DNA from: an uncultured Acidimicrobiia bacterium
GTDB taxonomy: Bacteria; Actinomycetota; Acidimicrobiia; Spongiisociales; JAENVV01
Length of the DNA stretch: 11,146 nt
Direction of reading: 5' to 3'
Assembly: GCA_905480085.1 (NCBI GenBank)
Contig: CAJQPD010000241.1
Location: forward strand, 1 to 11,146
The notes under the pieces were generated by a model. The model was given only the letters and a program-made list of their open reading frames with translations, did no database searches and had not been told where the DNA came from. Every line of letters starts with the position of its first letter. The first letter of the stretch is position 1. Positions 1 to 7,312 of this stretch are shown here, in pieces. A program made the position numbers and the translations under genes.

Positions 1-1416
1 TACCTGGTCGGGAGACAACCCGGCCAGAACTGCCTTTTCCTCCCGATTGGCAGGAGCATCAACCCTGGCGTACGCAGGATCCCCGTGCTGCTCGGTGAGG
101 CGCCGATAATGCTCACTCGGGGACACGCCGGTGACTGCCAGCATCTCTGAAGCCAGCAGCGCCAGCAAAATGCCGTCCTTGTCCGTCGTCCACACAGAGC
201 CGTCCCGGCGCAAGAACGAAGCCCCGGCCGACTCTTCGCCACCAAAACCGATCGAGCCGTCCAGCAGACCAGGAACGAACCACTTGAACCCAACCGGCAC
301 CTCGACCAGCGTCCGTCCAAGCGCAGTAGCTACCCGATCAATCATTGATGACGAGACCAGCGTCTTGCCGATCGCCGTCTCACTCCCCCAACCATCTCGT
401 GACCCGAACAGGTACTCGATAGCGACGGCGAGGAAGTGATTCGGGTTCATAAGGCCACCGTCCGGAGTCACGATGCCGTGACGATCCGCATCCACATCGT
501 TGCCAGTGGAAATCTGATAACGGTCCCTGGCTGCGATCAGCGACGCCATGGCATCGGGAGACGAACAGTCCATGCGGATGGCACCGTCCCAATCGAGCGT
601 CATGAATCTCCAGGTGGGATCAACAACCGGGTTGACGACTTCCAGATCAAGCTGATAACGCTCGGCGATCCTCCCCCAATAGTCGACACTGGCGCCACCG
701 AGCGGGTCGGCTCCTATCCGTAACCCGGCCCTGCGAACCGCCTCAAGGTCGAGGACGGACCCGAGGTCATCAACGTAGGTACCGCAGAAGTCATAGGACC
801 CGGTTGTGTCGGCGGCCCGAGCACGGGCGAATGCCACACGCTTGACAGCTGCGTTCCCGTCCCCGAGAAGTTCGTTGGCGCGGTCGGCAATCCAACCGGT
901 CGCGTCCGAATCGGCCGGCCCGCCGTGGGGAGGGTTGTATTTGAAGCCACCGTCGGAAGGAGGATTGTGCGACGGTGTTACGACAATCCCGTCCGCCCGC
1001 GAGCTGTCGGAGTCACGCTTTCCCCGATTGTGGCGAAGGATGGCATGAGACAGGGCTGGGGTTGGCGTGTAGCGATCGGCCGCATCGACCAACACGTGGA
1101 CATCGTTGGCAGCCAGCACCTCGAGCGCGGTGACCCAGGCCGGCTCTGACAGACCGTGCGTGTCGCGAGCAAGAAAGAGCGGCCCGGAAATGGACTGGCT
1201 CGCCCGGTATTCACAGATCGCCTGAGTCGTGGCGGCGATATGGGGCTCGTTGAACGACCCGTTAAGGCTGGAACCCCGGTGACCAGACGTCCCGAACGCA
1301 ACTCGCTGATCCGGGTCTTCCAAGTCAGGCGCCGTCGTGTAGTAGGCAGTGATTAGATGAGGAATGTCGGTGAGATCCTCAACCAGGGCGGGAGTACCGG
1401 CTCGTTGATGTTTCAT
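1..1416 (-). CDS. pgm: Phosphoglucomutase, alpha-D-glucose phosphate-specific (C-terminus off the window)
   Basis: Interconverts glucose 1-phosphate and glucose 6-phosphate in the cytosol, linking glycolysis to glycogen, trehalose and cell-envelope sugar synthesis. The 472 visible codons are free of stops and align by eye along their whole length with E. coli Pgm (about 546 aa). The N-terminus has the FGTSGHRG motif. The phosphoserine loop is TPSHNP with Ser149, the Mg2+ loop is DVDADRHG with Asp307, Asp309 and Asp311, and the sugar-binding loop is GGEESAGAS at about residues 392-400. About 70-75 residues are missing at the left edge, including the fourth domain with its phosphate-binding RPSGTE-type motif. 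The ATG at 1416 is the first start after an in-frame stop at 1426-1428 and matches the family N-terminus. It has no Shine-Dalgarno sequence and sits 6 nt after a TAGGCT hexamer, so it is probably leaderless. It is divergent from the dehydrogenase gene at 1580. Family assignment is firm. Confidence 0.96.
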   Translation of the reverse strand, partial: MKHQRAGTPALVEDLTDIPHLITAYYTTAPDLEDPDQRVAFGTSGHRGSSLNGSFNEPHIAATTQAICEYRASQSISGPLFLARDTHGLSEPAWVTALEVLAANDVHVLVDAADRYTPTPALSHAILRHNRGKRDSDSSRADGIVVTPSHNPPSDGGFKYNPPHGGPADSDATGWIADRANELLGDGNAAVKRVAFARARAADTTGSYDFCGTYVDDLGSVLDLEAVRRAGLRIGADPLGGASVDYWGRIAERYQLDLEVVNPVVDPTWRFMTLDWDGAIRMDCSSPDAMASLIAARDRYQISTGNDVDADRHGIVTPDGGLMNPNHFLAVAIEYLFGSRDGWGSETAIGKTLVSSSMIDRVATALGRTLVEVPVGFKWFVPGLLDGSIGFGGEESAGASFLRRDGSVWTTDKDGILLALLASEMLAVTGVSPSEHYRRLTEQHGDPAYARVDAPANREEKAVLAGLSPDQV

Positions 1417-1422
1417 CCAACG

Positions 1423-1428
1423 AGCCTA
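1423..1428 (-). promoter_or_regulatory. Probable -10 element of pgm (leaderless promoter)
   Basis: TAGGCT read on the minus strand ends 6 nt before the pgm ATG. A start point about 7 nt downstream would fall on or next to the A of the start codon. No clear -35 element is visible 16-18 nt upstream. The same hexamer precedes two other genes in this window. Confidence 0.5.
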
Positions 1429-1570
1429 CCGTTCGGTTATCCGAGGCGCGGGCCGCCCGCTCGCCGAGGATAAAGGAGGTGACACGCCCAACGGAGAAAC
1501 CCCCATTGCGACCGGTGCCGAGCTGGCCGCCTGGCTCTCTTTATGCAGACCGTACACTCAACGTACCGAC

Positions 1571-1575
1571 AGGAG
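1571..1575 (+). promoter_or_regulatory. Ribosome binding site of the dehydrogenase gene
   Basis: AGGAG lies 4 nt before the ATG at 1580. No comparable sequence precedes the alternative in-frame ATG at 1598, so this site favours the longer product. Confidence 0.6.
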
Positions 1576-1579
1576 CACG

Positions 1580-2671
1580 ATGTCACCACCAACTCATATG
1601 CGGGCGGCACTCCTACTCGGACACGGCGGCCTTGACCAGATCGTCGTTCGAGGCGACGTGCCAGTCCCCACTCCCACCGCGAACCAGGTCCTCTTGCAGG
1701 TCACCGCCTGTGGGATGAACAACACCGACATCAACACACGAACCGGTTGGTATGCGAAATCGGTCACGACCGCCACTGGTAAGACCGGCACCACGAATGT
1801 TGACGGCTCGTGGGGAGGTGGACTTACCTTCCCTCGAATCCAGGGCGCCGACCCGGTGGGCCGAATCGTGGCAGTCGGAGACGCCGTCGACACGACCCGG
1901 ATTGGACAGCGGGTGATCGTCGACGCTTGGCATCGCGATCCCGGAGGCGACCTTGAAAAGGCCCGGTATCTCGGATCAGAACTCGACGGCGGGTACGCCG
2001 AGTATGTCGCGGTTGCCTCGGCCAATGCCTCTGTCATCGACACGGACCTCAGCGACGTTGAGCTGGCAAGCTTCCCCTGCTCCTATGCCACCGCAGAGCA
2101 CATGCTCCACCGAGCGTCGGTCGCGGCAGGCCAGTGGGTGCTCGTCACGGGCGCTTCGGGCGGGGTGGGCGGTGCGCTCGTCCAACTGGCGAAACGAAGG
2201 GGAGCCAACGTGGTGGCTATTGCCGGGGAGACCAAACTTGACCGGGTCAAGGAGATCGGGGCTGACGTCGTGCTGGCCCGCCAGACCGAGGACATTGCTC
2301 GAGCCGTCCTTGAATCGGTCGGCAAAGTCGACGTTTTCGCGGATGTGGTTGCCGGTCCACAATTCGGCCCGCTGCTCGAAGTCGTCAAACGTGGAGGCCA
2401 CTACACCACCGCCGGGGCCATCGGCGGACCCATCGTCGATCTCGACGTTCGCACGTTATATCTCAACGACCTGACACTGCACGGCGCCACGGTTCTCCCA
2501 CCAGAGGTGTTCGCGAACCTGATCGGCTACATCGAAAGGGGCGAGGTCAAGCCTCTGGTCGCTGCCAGCTACCCGCTCGAACGGATCCATGCCGCGCAGG
2601 AGGCCTTTGTGCGAAAGGAGCATGTCGGCACCATCGTGATCGAGATAGCCGGAGACGGCCCAAGCGTCTAG
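1580..2671 (+). CDS. Medium-chain dehydrogenase/reductase, quinone-oxidoreductase-like, without zinc ligands
   Basis: A 363-residue cytosolic NAD(P)H-dependent oxidoreductase of the MDR superfamily; the substrate is unknown. The N-terminal GroES-like domain runs to about residue 165. A Rossmann fold follows, with its nucleotide loop GASGGVGG at residues 191-198. The catalytic zinc ligands of alcohol dehydrogenases are absent: the CGxCHTD region reads CGMNNTD (Asn47 in place of the zinc cysteine) and GHE reads GAD (Ala90 in place of histidine). No four-cysteine structural zinc lobe is visible either. A Gly/Thr-rich insertion of about 20 residues (about 57-80) precedes the FPRIQGAD motif. This resembles the MDR9-type subgroup often labelled zinc-binding dehydrogenase, a label that would be misleading here. 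The start at 1580 is supported by AGGAG; ATG 1598 is the alternative. The stop overlaps that of the convergent gene. Family is firm, substrate is not. Confidence 0.9.
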   Translation: MSPPTHMRAALLLGHGGLDQIVVRGDVPVPTPTANQVLLQVTACGMNNTDINTRTGWYAKSVTTATGKTGTTNVDGSWGGGLTFPRIQGADPVGRIVAVGDAVDTTRIGQRVIVDAWHRDPGGDLEKARYLGSELDGGYAEYVAVASANASVIDTDLSDVELASFPCSYATAEHMLHRASVAAGQWVLVTGASGGVGGALVQLAKRRGANVVAIAGETKLDRVKEIGADVVLARQTEDIARAVLESVGKVDVFADVVAGPQFGPLLEVVKRGGHYTTAGAIGGPIVDLDVRTLYLNDLTLHGATVLPPEVFANLIGYIERGEVKPLVAASYPLERIHAAQEAFVRKEHVGTIVIEIAGDGPSV

Positions 2672-3483
2672 CGCCAGGGACCGCCGCGCACCTTTGCCAG
2701 CGACTCAGCGTTCATGTCCCAGAGGTTATAGAACAACCAGGTGACGCCAAGCACACTCAGATCCTCCAACGACCGGCCAGCAGCATCGTTGTTGCCTGCC
2801 ACGAATTCAAACGGCGCGTCTGATGTCCGGTGGATCCGCACGTAGCTGAGCAATTCAGCGATGTCATCGTACGACATGTCTACAAAGCCGGTCGACCCAA
2901 CCTTCAACGGAAATACGCCATCCCACTGAGCCGCTCGTCTAAACGGTCGCTTGTTCGGCCAGGTAGCCGCCACCCAGATCGGAACCCGTGGTTCCTGAAA
3001 AGGTTTGGGAAGGAACGTTCGCTCTTCGAGGTGGTAGTGAACCCCGTCGAATGAGTACGGTTGTCCGCTCCAAAGCCCGGTGATTAGTTCAAGGCTTTCG
3101 TCCAATTTGTCTGCCCGGATCCGGTTGTCCGTCTCATGGCCGAAGGTGCCAAATTCAACATCGGCCGGGTGACCGATCCCAACGCCGAAGTCGACCCGAC
3201 CATGGGAGAGCCGATCGAGGCTGACGACTTCCCTGGCTAGCTTCCACGGGTGACGGCGCGGGGTCGGTGTGACCATCGGACCGAGCCGGATGGTCTCGGT
3301 GACCGTTGCCGCGGCCGCCATAGCCACCCACGGATCGCACATCGGCGTGCCGTCCTCGATCAAGATGTGATCCCAAATGTAGACCCCGTCCCAACCGGCC
3401 TGCTCGGCCTCAGCGGCCAGATCGGCAAATACTTTCGGCTCGGAAAACGCACCAAAGTTCGGAACAAACAGACCGTGCTTCAT
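2668..3483 (-). CDS. LLM-class (luciferase-like) oxidoreductase, probably F420-dependent
   Basis: A 271-residue TIM-barrel protein of the bacterial luciferase-like family. In actinobacteria these proteins typically use reduced F420, less often FMN. The N-terminus MKHGLFVPNFGAF and the following helix DLAAEAEQAGWDGVYIWDH are typical of the family. So are the stretch around residues 85-110 (REVVSLDRLSHGRVDFGVGIG) and the WSGQPYSFDGVHYHL segment. The substrate cannot be read from the sequence, and F420 use is inferred from the family. I chose the ATG at 3483 rather than the in-frame ATG at 3504. The 3483 start gives the family N-terminus and follows a TAGGGT hexamer by 8 nt, whereas the 3504 start would lie upstream of that hexamer. 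No Shine-Dalgarno sequence is seen, which fits a leaderless message. The gene converges on the dehydrogenase gene and is divergent from the transporter operon. Confidence 0.88.
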   Translation of the reverse strand: MKHGLFVPNFGAFSEPKVFADLAAEAEQAGWDGVYIWDHILIEDGTPMCDPWVAMAAAATVTETIRLGPMVTPTPRRHPWKLAREVVSLDRLSHGRVDFGVGIGHPADVEFGTFGHETDNRIRADKLDESLELITGLWSGQPYSFDGVHYHLEERTFLPKPFQEPRVPIWVAATWPNKRPFRRAAQWDGVFPLKVGSTGFVDMSYDDIAELLSYVRIHRTSDAPFEFVAGNNDAAGRSLEDLSVLGVTWLFYNLWDMNAESLAKVRGGPWR

Positions 3484-3491
3484 GCCGCCCA

Positions 3492-3497
3492 ACCCTA
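3492..3497 (-). promoter_or_regulatory. Probable -10 element of the LLM oxidoreductase gene
   Basis: TAGGGT on the minus strand ends 8 nt before the ATG at 3483, the spacing expected for a leaderless transcript. No convincing -35 is seen. It shares the 172-nt divergent region (3484-3655) with the transporter promoter. Confidence 0.42.
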
Positions 3498-3639
3498 CCC
3501 ACACGGGACTACCGGGTCCGGACCTGAGATCGAACGACCATCAAGTGGGGTCGCAATATCCATGGACCTGCCTGCGTCGGACGCCACGCCAAGCCTTCTG
3601 CGCTCGTGGGATTCTCAGGCATGAACGGAACCTGATCCC

Positions 3640-3645
3640 TAGGCT
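3640..3645 (+). promoter_or_regulatory. Probable -10 element of the transporter operon
   Basis: TAGGCT lies 10 nt before the ATG at 3656, so the transcript would have almost no leader. The -35 position is not recognisable. It is the same hexamer as in front of pgm and the lipoprotein gene. Confidence 0.42.
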
Positions 3646-3655
3646 GACCGGCCTG

Positions 3656-4774
3656 ATGACCGAGATACCCATCAATGACGCCATGATTCGACTGGAACAC
3701 GTCTCAAAGACGTTCCCAGGAAGCGGAACTCCCGCGGTGGGCGACCTTTCTCTTGAGGTCCCGGAGGGAGAGATCCTGGTGCTCGTTGGCCCATCGGGCT
3801 GTGGAAAGACGACCACCCTCAAGATGATCAACCGGATCATCGAACCGAGTTCGGGGGTCATCTGGGTGGCGGGGGTCAACGCCATCGAGACTCAACCGCA
3901 TGAGCTGAGACGCCAGATCGGATACGTCATCCAGCAGACCGGCCTGTTTCCCCATCGCACCATTGCCCAAAATATCGGGACCGTGCCGAGATTGCTCGGA
4001 TGGGACCGCCCCCGAATCGCTGCACGGGTAGAAGAGCTGATCGACCTGGTCGGGCTCGATGCGGACATGGCAAATCGATATCCCGGAGAGCTCTCGGGGG
4101 GCCAACAGCAACGAGTCGGGGTGGCGAGAGCGCTGGCCGCCGACCCACCGGTGCTACTGATGGACGAGCCGTTCGGGGCCGTCGATCCCATCGTCCGCAT
4201 GCGCCTGCAAGCCGAGTTACTCGATCTGCAGGCGCGGGTGCGCAAAACCATCGTGTTCGTCACCCACGATATCGACGAAGCCATTCAACTTGGTGACCGG
4301 GTGGCCATCCTCAACGTCGGAGGGGTACTCGAGCAGATCGGATCTCCCGAGGACATTCTTCGCGAACCTGCCAACGACTTCGTCGCCGAGTTCCTCGGCA
4401 CCGATCGGGGCCTGAAGCGCCTATCCCTCATCAAGATCCACACGGTCGACCTCGATCCCGGGCCGGTAGTAGTTCCGGGAACCTCCCCTCAAGAAGCCCG
4501 GTCCGTGGCCGCCCGCTATGACGTCGACTGGGTGGGAGTCGGAACGCCCGGCACGTTGGCGGGCTGGTTGTACCTCACGGAAGTCGAACACCTCGGCCAG
4601 GTGCCCGAGCATGACCTCCGACCCTTCATCAGCCGACTCACCACGTCGGCGACTCTCAAAGAAGCCTTGGATGCCATCGTCAGCACCCGGGCGAAGGTGG
4701 CGGCGGTGTTCGATGGCGACCGGTACCTCGGCATGCTCACCGCCGAACGCATCAGTGCGGAAATCACCCAATGA
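3656..4774 (+). CDS. opuCA: Quaternary-amine (glycine betaine/choline type) ABC importer, ATP-binding subunit
   Basis: Cytosolic ATPase that powers uptake of compatible solutes with the two permeases downstream; 372 aa. Visible motifs are Walker A GPSGCGKTT (residues 45-53), the signature LSGGQQQR (146-153), Walker B VLLMDEPFGAVD (from 166, Asp170 and Glu171) and the H-loop His204. The C-terminal extension from about residue 250 fits the paired CBS-like regulatory region of OpuCA/ProV proteins. Its first half is poorly conserved and its second ends in a CBS-like segment, AAVFDGDRYLGMLTAERI. In OpuA-type systems this region senses ionic strength; whether it does so here is unknown. The frame is open further upstream to 3482, but family alignment starts near residue 10. 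The ATG at 3656 follows the -10 motif closely, and ATG 3683 is a possible shorter start. The stop overlaps the next ATG (ATGA). The gene symbol is by family resemblance; proV is the equivalent name in mycobacteria. Confidence 0.93.
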   Translation: MTEIPINDAMIRLEHVSKTFPGSGTPAVGDLSLEVPEGEILVLVGPSGCGKTTTLKMINRIIEPSSGVIWVAGVNAIETQPHELRRQIGYVIQQTGLFPHRTIAQNIGTVPRLLGWDRPRIAARVEELIDLVGLDADMANRYPGELSGGQQQRVGVARALAADPPVLLMDEPFGAVDPIVRMRLQAELLDLQARVRKTIVFVTHDIDEAIQLGDRVAILNVGGVLEQIGSPEDILREPANDFVAEFLGTDRGLKRLSLIKIHTVDLDPGPVVVPGTSPQEARSVAARYDVDWVGVGTPGTLAGWLYLTEVEHLGQVPEHDLRPFISRLTTSATLKEALDAIVSTRAKVAAVFDGDRYLGMLTAERISAEITQ

Positions 4775-5445
4775 TCCTGGCCCAACTAGAAGGCCAGCCC
4801 CTGGTGCGGTGGGATTGGGTGGCCGATCACCTTGACGACATCTGGGCTGCCACCAAAGAGCATCTGGTGCTTACCGGCATCGCCCTGGGCGTCGGCCTGA
4901 TCCTCTCGGTGGCCTTGTCCCTCCTGGCAATTCGATACCGAAAGACCTATACACCGATCACCTGGATCACGGGCATTTTGTACACGATCCCGAGTCTGGC
5001 CCTCTTCTCAATTCTCGTACCGATCACCGGTCTGTCGGTACTGACCGCAGAAATCGGCCTGGTCGGCTACACGCTGCTTATTCTCATCCGCAACATCGTC
5101 GCCGGGATCGATGGTGTCGACCCGGCCATCAAAGAAGCCGCCATCGGGATGGGGTACACCCGGCTGCGATTGCTGATCCAGATCGAGGTCCCCCTGGCCC
5201 TACCAGTCATCATCGCCGGCATCAGGATCGCCTCGGTCACCACGATCGGACTCGTCACGGTGGCCGCCCTCATCGGCAAGGGGGGCCTCGGGTTCTTCAT
5301 CCTGCAGGGATTGCGCCGGTTCTTCACTACTGAGATCGTGGTCGGAGCCGTCATGTCGGTCGCCCTGGCGGTGGCGATCGACCTCCTGCTGGTACTCGCC
5401 CAACATGCCCTCACCCCCTGGGTTCGAGCGAAAGCCACCGTTTAA
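4771..5445 (+). CDS. opuCB: Quaternary-amine ABC importer, permease subunit 1
   Basis: Inner-membrane channel subunit of 224 aa. The N-terminal stretch is short and hydrophilic. About five or six hydrophobic segments follow, at about residues 30-52, 60-83, 87-108, 147-180 and 192-216. The cytoplasmic coupling (EAA) loop reads AAIGMGYTRLRLLIQIEVPLALP, the segment that docks on the ATPase. The ATG shares four bases (ATGA) with the stop of the ATPase gene, so translation is probably coupled. The size and order match the ProW/OpuCB family, whose members form heterodimers with the following permease. I cannot tell from the sequence whether the substrate is betaine, choline, carnitine or another quaternary amine. 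Confidence 0.92.
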   Translation: MILAQLEGQPLVRWDWVADHLDDIWAATKEHLVLTGIALGVGLILSVALSLLAIRYRKTYTPITWITGILYTIPSLALFSILVPITGLSVLTAEIGLVGYTLLILIRNIVAGIDGVDPAIKEAAIGMGYTRLRLLIQIEVPLALPVIIAGIRIASVTTIGLVTVAALIGKGGLGFFILQGLRRFFTTEIVVGAVMSVALAVAIDLLLVLAQHALTPWVRAKATV

Positions 5446-6170
5446 TGGAGTTCTTAAGCGAGGTCGTTCATTTCTTCGCAGACGGAGCCAACTGGGTCGG
5501 GAACGCGGGAATCCTCAATCGCACCCTCGAACATGTCGGCCTGTCGGCTTTTTCCATGGCCGTCGCCAGCCTTATCGCTATCCCACCTGCCCTGTTCCTC
5601 GGACACACCGGTCGGGGCGGTTTCTTTGCAGTCTCGATTGTCAACATCGGCCGAGCGGTGCCCTCGTTTGCGATCGTCGCTCTGGCCCTCCCGGTCAGCA
5701 TCAAGCTGGGTCTCGGCCTCGGGTTCTGGCCGACGTTCCTGGCCCTGGTGGCTCTAGCCCTACCCCCCATGTTCACCAACACCTACACCGGGGTGCGCGA
5801 GGTCGATCGCGATACGGTTGAAGCGGGCCTGGGGATGGGCATGACCGGCTGGGAGGTGTTGAGCGGTATCGAACTGCCGTTGGCTTCCCCGGTCATGCTG
5901 GCGGCGGTCAGGGTGGCGGCCGTACAGGTGGTCGCCACGGCCACGCTGGGGGCCCTGGTGGCGTGGGGAGGTCTGGGCCGCTACATCATTGACGGATTCT
6001 CCCAGGGGGACAACGTCGAGGTCTTCGTCGGCGGTGTTCTGGTAGCCCTTCTGGCCGTCGTTACCCAGTTGTTCCTTGGATGGGTCGAACGGCGGGCCGT
6101 TCCGGCCGGTTTGAGGAAGGCCAACGCTGCACGTGAGGGCAACGTCGAAGCCGCCGTCCAAGTAGCCTGA
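5445..6170 (+). CDS. opuCD: Quaternary-amine ABC importer, permease subunit 2
   Basis: The second membrane subunit, 241 aa, paralogous to its upstream neighbour. Hydrophobic segments lie at about residues 28-50, 60-85, 88-112, 147-175 and 192-215. The coupling loop reads EAGLGMGMTGWEVLSGIELPLASP. The downstream motif GALVAWGGLGRYIIDGF corresponds to GKGGLGFFILQGL in permease 1, which supports the pair being a heterodimeric channel. The ATG overlaps the stop of permease 1 by one base (TAATG), so the ATPase and both permeases form a tightly coupled translational unit. The C-terminal tail from about residue 220 is hydrophilic and not conserved. A 138-nt gap follows before the binding protein, unlike the overlapping junctions upstream. 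Confidence 0.92.
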   Translation: MEFLSEVVHFFADGANWVGNAGILNRTLEHVGLSAFSMAVASLIAIPPALFLGHTGRGGFFAVSIVNIGRAVPSFAIVALALPVSIKLGLGLGFWPTFLALVALALPPMFTNTYTGVREVDRDTVEAGLGMGMTGWEVLSGIELPLASPVMLAAVRVAAVQVVATATLGALVAWGGLGRYIIDGFSQGDNVEVFVGGVLVALLAVVTQLFLGWVERRAVPAGLRKANAAREGNVEAAVQVA

Positions 6171-6208
6171 GGAACAGGCACGACAGGCAGAAACCGTCGG
6201 TAAATCGA

Positions 6209-6227
6209 CACTTTTTGCGGAAAAGTG
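6209..6227 (+). repeat. Inverted repeat between permease 2 and the binding-protein gene
   Basis: CACTTTT and AAAAGTG form perfect 7-bp arms around a 5-nt loop. In RNA this is a weak, AU-rich hairpin that could protect or attenuate the upstream message. In DNA it is an operator-like dyad about 45 nt upstream of the TAGGCT motif. There is no U-tract after it, so it is not a typical terminator. Confidence 0.5.
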
Positions 6228-6234
6228 GGCGGCT

Positions 6235-6252
6235 GGTGTCATCACGGTGTCA
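6235..6252 (+). repeat. GGTGTCA direct repeat upstream of the binding-protein promoter
   Basis: GGTGTCA occurs at 6235-6241 and again at 6246-6252, offset by 11 bp (about one helical turn). The second copy sits where the -35 element would be, 19 nt before TAGGCT. It is a candidate regulator site, or the second copy may simply be part of the promoter. Confidence 0.45.
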
Positions 6253-6271
6253 GGTAAATGGCCCGCTCGCT

Positions 6272-6277
6272 TAGGCT
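6272..6277 (+). promoter_or_regulatory. Probable -10 element for separate transcription of the binding-protein gene
   Basis: TAGGCT, with a TGTCAG-like -35 at 6248-6253 (18-nt spacer). The predicted leader is about 25 nt and contains a strong purine-rich ribosome site (AAGGAAGGGAG, 6292-6302) ending 6 nt before the ATG at 6309. This would allow the binding protein to be made in excess over the membrane subunits. Confidence 0.48.
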
Positions 6278-6308
6278 GAAATGCTCTTACCAAGGAAGGG
6301 AGAAACCC

Positions 6309-7247
6309 ATGCGGGAAAAACACCGCAATCGCGTCGTTGGGGCGATGTTCGTGGCGTTGGCCTTAGTGCTCAGCGCTTGTGCATCGGGTGACGACGCTGT
6401 CAACGCGACTACCACGGTGGCAGTCGTCGATGAACCGGGCACTACGATCGAGATCGCCTCATTCGCATTCGGCGAGAGTGAGATCGTCGGAGAAATCTAC
6501 GCCCAGGCACTCATGGCCAACGGATACCCGGTCAACCATCAGGTGCAAGTCGGCCCACGCGAGGTGTTGAAGCCGGCGCTGGAAAGCGGCGAGGTGCATT
6601 TCGTGCCCGAATACGTTGGTAGTGGCCTTGAGGCAGGTTTTGGGATTGAACCGTCTGCAGACGCGGCCGCTACCCGCGACCTATTGATTGCTGCTTACGA
6701 ACCTGCCGGTGTGGCGGTTCTCGATCTGGCTCCAGCCGAAGACAAGAACACGTTTGTTGTCACGAAGGCCCTGGCCGACGAACTCGGCTTGTCCAAGGTC
6801 TCGGATCTTTCCAAGGTCGAGGACTTTGTGCTGGGCGGACCGCCCGAATGCCCCGAACGGCCGCGCTGCCAACTCGGACTTGAGAGTGTGTACGGTCTCA
6901 ATATCAGCGAGTTCAAAGCGCTTGACGCCGGTGGACCCCTGACGGTGGCGGCCCTCAACGGCGGAGAGATCGATGCGGGTTTGTTCTTCACGACCTACCT
7001 GTTCATCGATGACTTCCTCGCCCTTGATGACGACCTTGGTCTGCAACCCGCCGAGAACATCGTTCCGGTTGTCAGCCAGGCAATCCTCGACGAGTACGGA
7101 AGTGAGCTGACAGATCTGATCAACAAGATCAGTGCAGCAATCACCACCGACCAACTCATCGCAATGAACGAGCGCTTCTTCGCACCCGAAGACGCCGATG
7201 TGATCGCCCACGATTTCCTGATTGAGAACGGCCTCATCGACAGCTGA
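6309..7247 (+). CDS. opuCC: Quaternary-amine ABC importer, substrate-binding lipoprotein
   Basis: Extracytoplasmic binding protein of the OpuAC/OsmF family, 312 aa, which captures the solute and delivers it to the permeases. The N-terminus has a basic head (MREKHRNR), a hydrophobic core and the lipobox LSAC with Cys24 as the lipidation site, so it is a membrane-anchored lipoprotein. Mature-protein hallmarks are VGPREVLKPALESGEVHFVPEYVGSGL (Tyr102 in the EYVGSG motif), the paired cysteines Cys181 and Cys187 in the PPECPERPRC motif, and LGLESVYGL next to it. I chose ATG 6309 over the open frame from 6258 because it follows AAGGAAGGGAG by 6 nt and starts the signal peptide cleanly; the upstream extension MARSLRLKC would cross the putative promoter. 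A perfect hairpin follows 16 nt after the stop. The ligand is not determined. Confidence 0.93.
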   Translation: MREKHRNRVVGAMFVALALVLSACASGDDAVNATTTVAVVDEPGTTIEIASFAFGESEIVGEIYAQALMANGYPVNHQVQVGPREVLKPALESGEVHFVPEYVGSGLEAGFGIEPSADAAATRDLLIAAYEPAGVAVLDLAPAEDKNTFVVTKALADELGLSKVSDLSKVEDFVLGGPPECPERPRCQLGLESVYGLNISEFKALDAGGPLTVAALNGGEIDAGLFFTTYLFIDDFLALDDDLGLQPAENIVPVVSQAILDEYGSELTDLINKISAAITTDQLIAMNERFFAPEDADVIAHDFLIENGLIDS

Positions 7248-7263
7248 TCAAACAGTCATACAG

Positions 7264-7302
7264 ACATAGGGAAGCCCCGGTTATCCCGGGGCTTCCCTAT
7301 GT
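7264..7302 (+). terminator. Strong hairpin terminator after the transporter operon
   Basis: A perfect 17-bp stem (7264-7280 with 7286-7302) closes a 5-nt loop, TTATC. The stem core is GC-rich (GCCCCGG/CCGGGGC). It starts 16 nt after the lipoprotein stop. There is no run of T after the stem (TGCAGGGC follows), which is common for actinobacterial hairpin terminators. Confidence 0.85.
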
Positions 7303-7312
7303 TGCAGGGCTA

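Noticed and set aside
1443..1466. GC-rich imperfect palindrome between pgm and the dehydrogenase gene
   Set aside because: The arms leave almost no loop and the region is nearly all G and C, so chance is the simplest explanation.
1479..1718. 79-codon open frame starting GTG within AAAGGAGGTG
   Set aside because: The start overlaps the Shine-Dalgarno itself, the frame runs out of phase into the well-supported dehydrogenase gene, and the sequence is low-complexity Pro/Ser/Arg.
3482..3655. Upstream extension of the transporter ATPase by 58 codons
   Set aside because: It would overlap the probable promoters and the divergent LLM gene start, and it adds non-family sequence before the normal ABC N-terminus.
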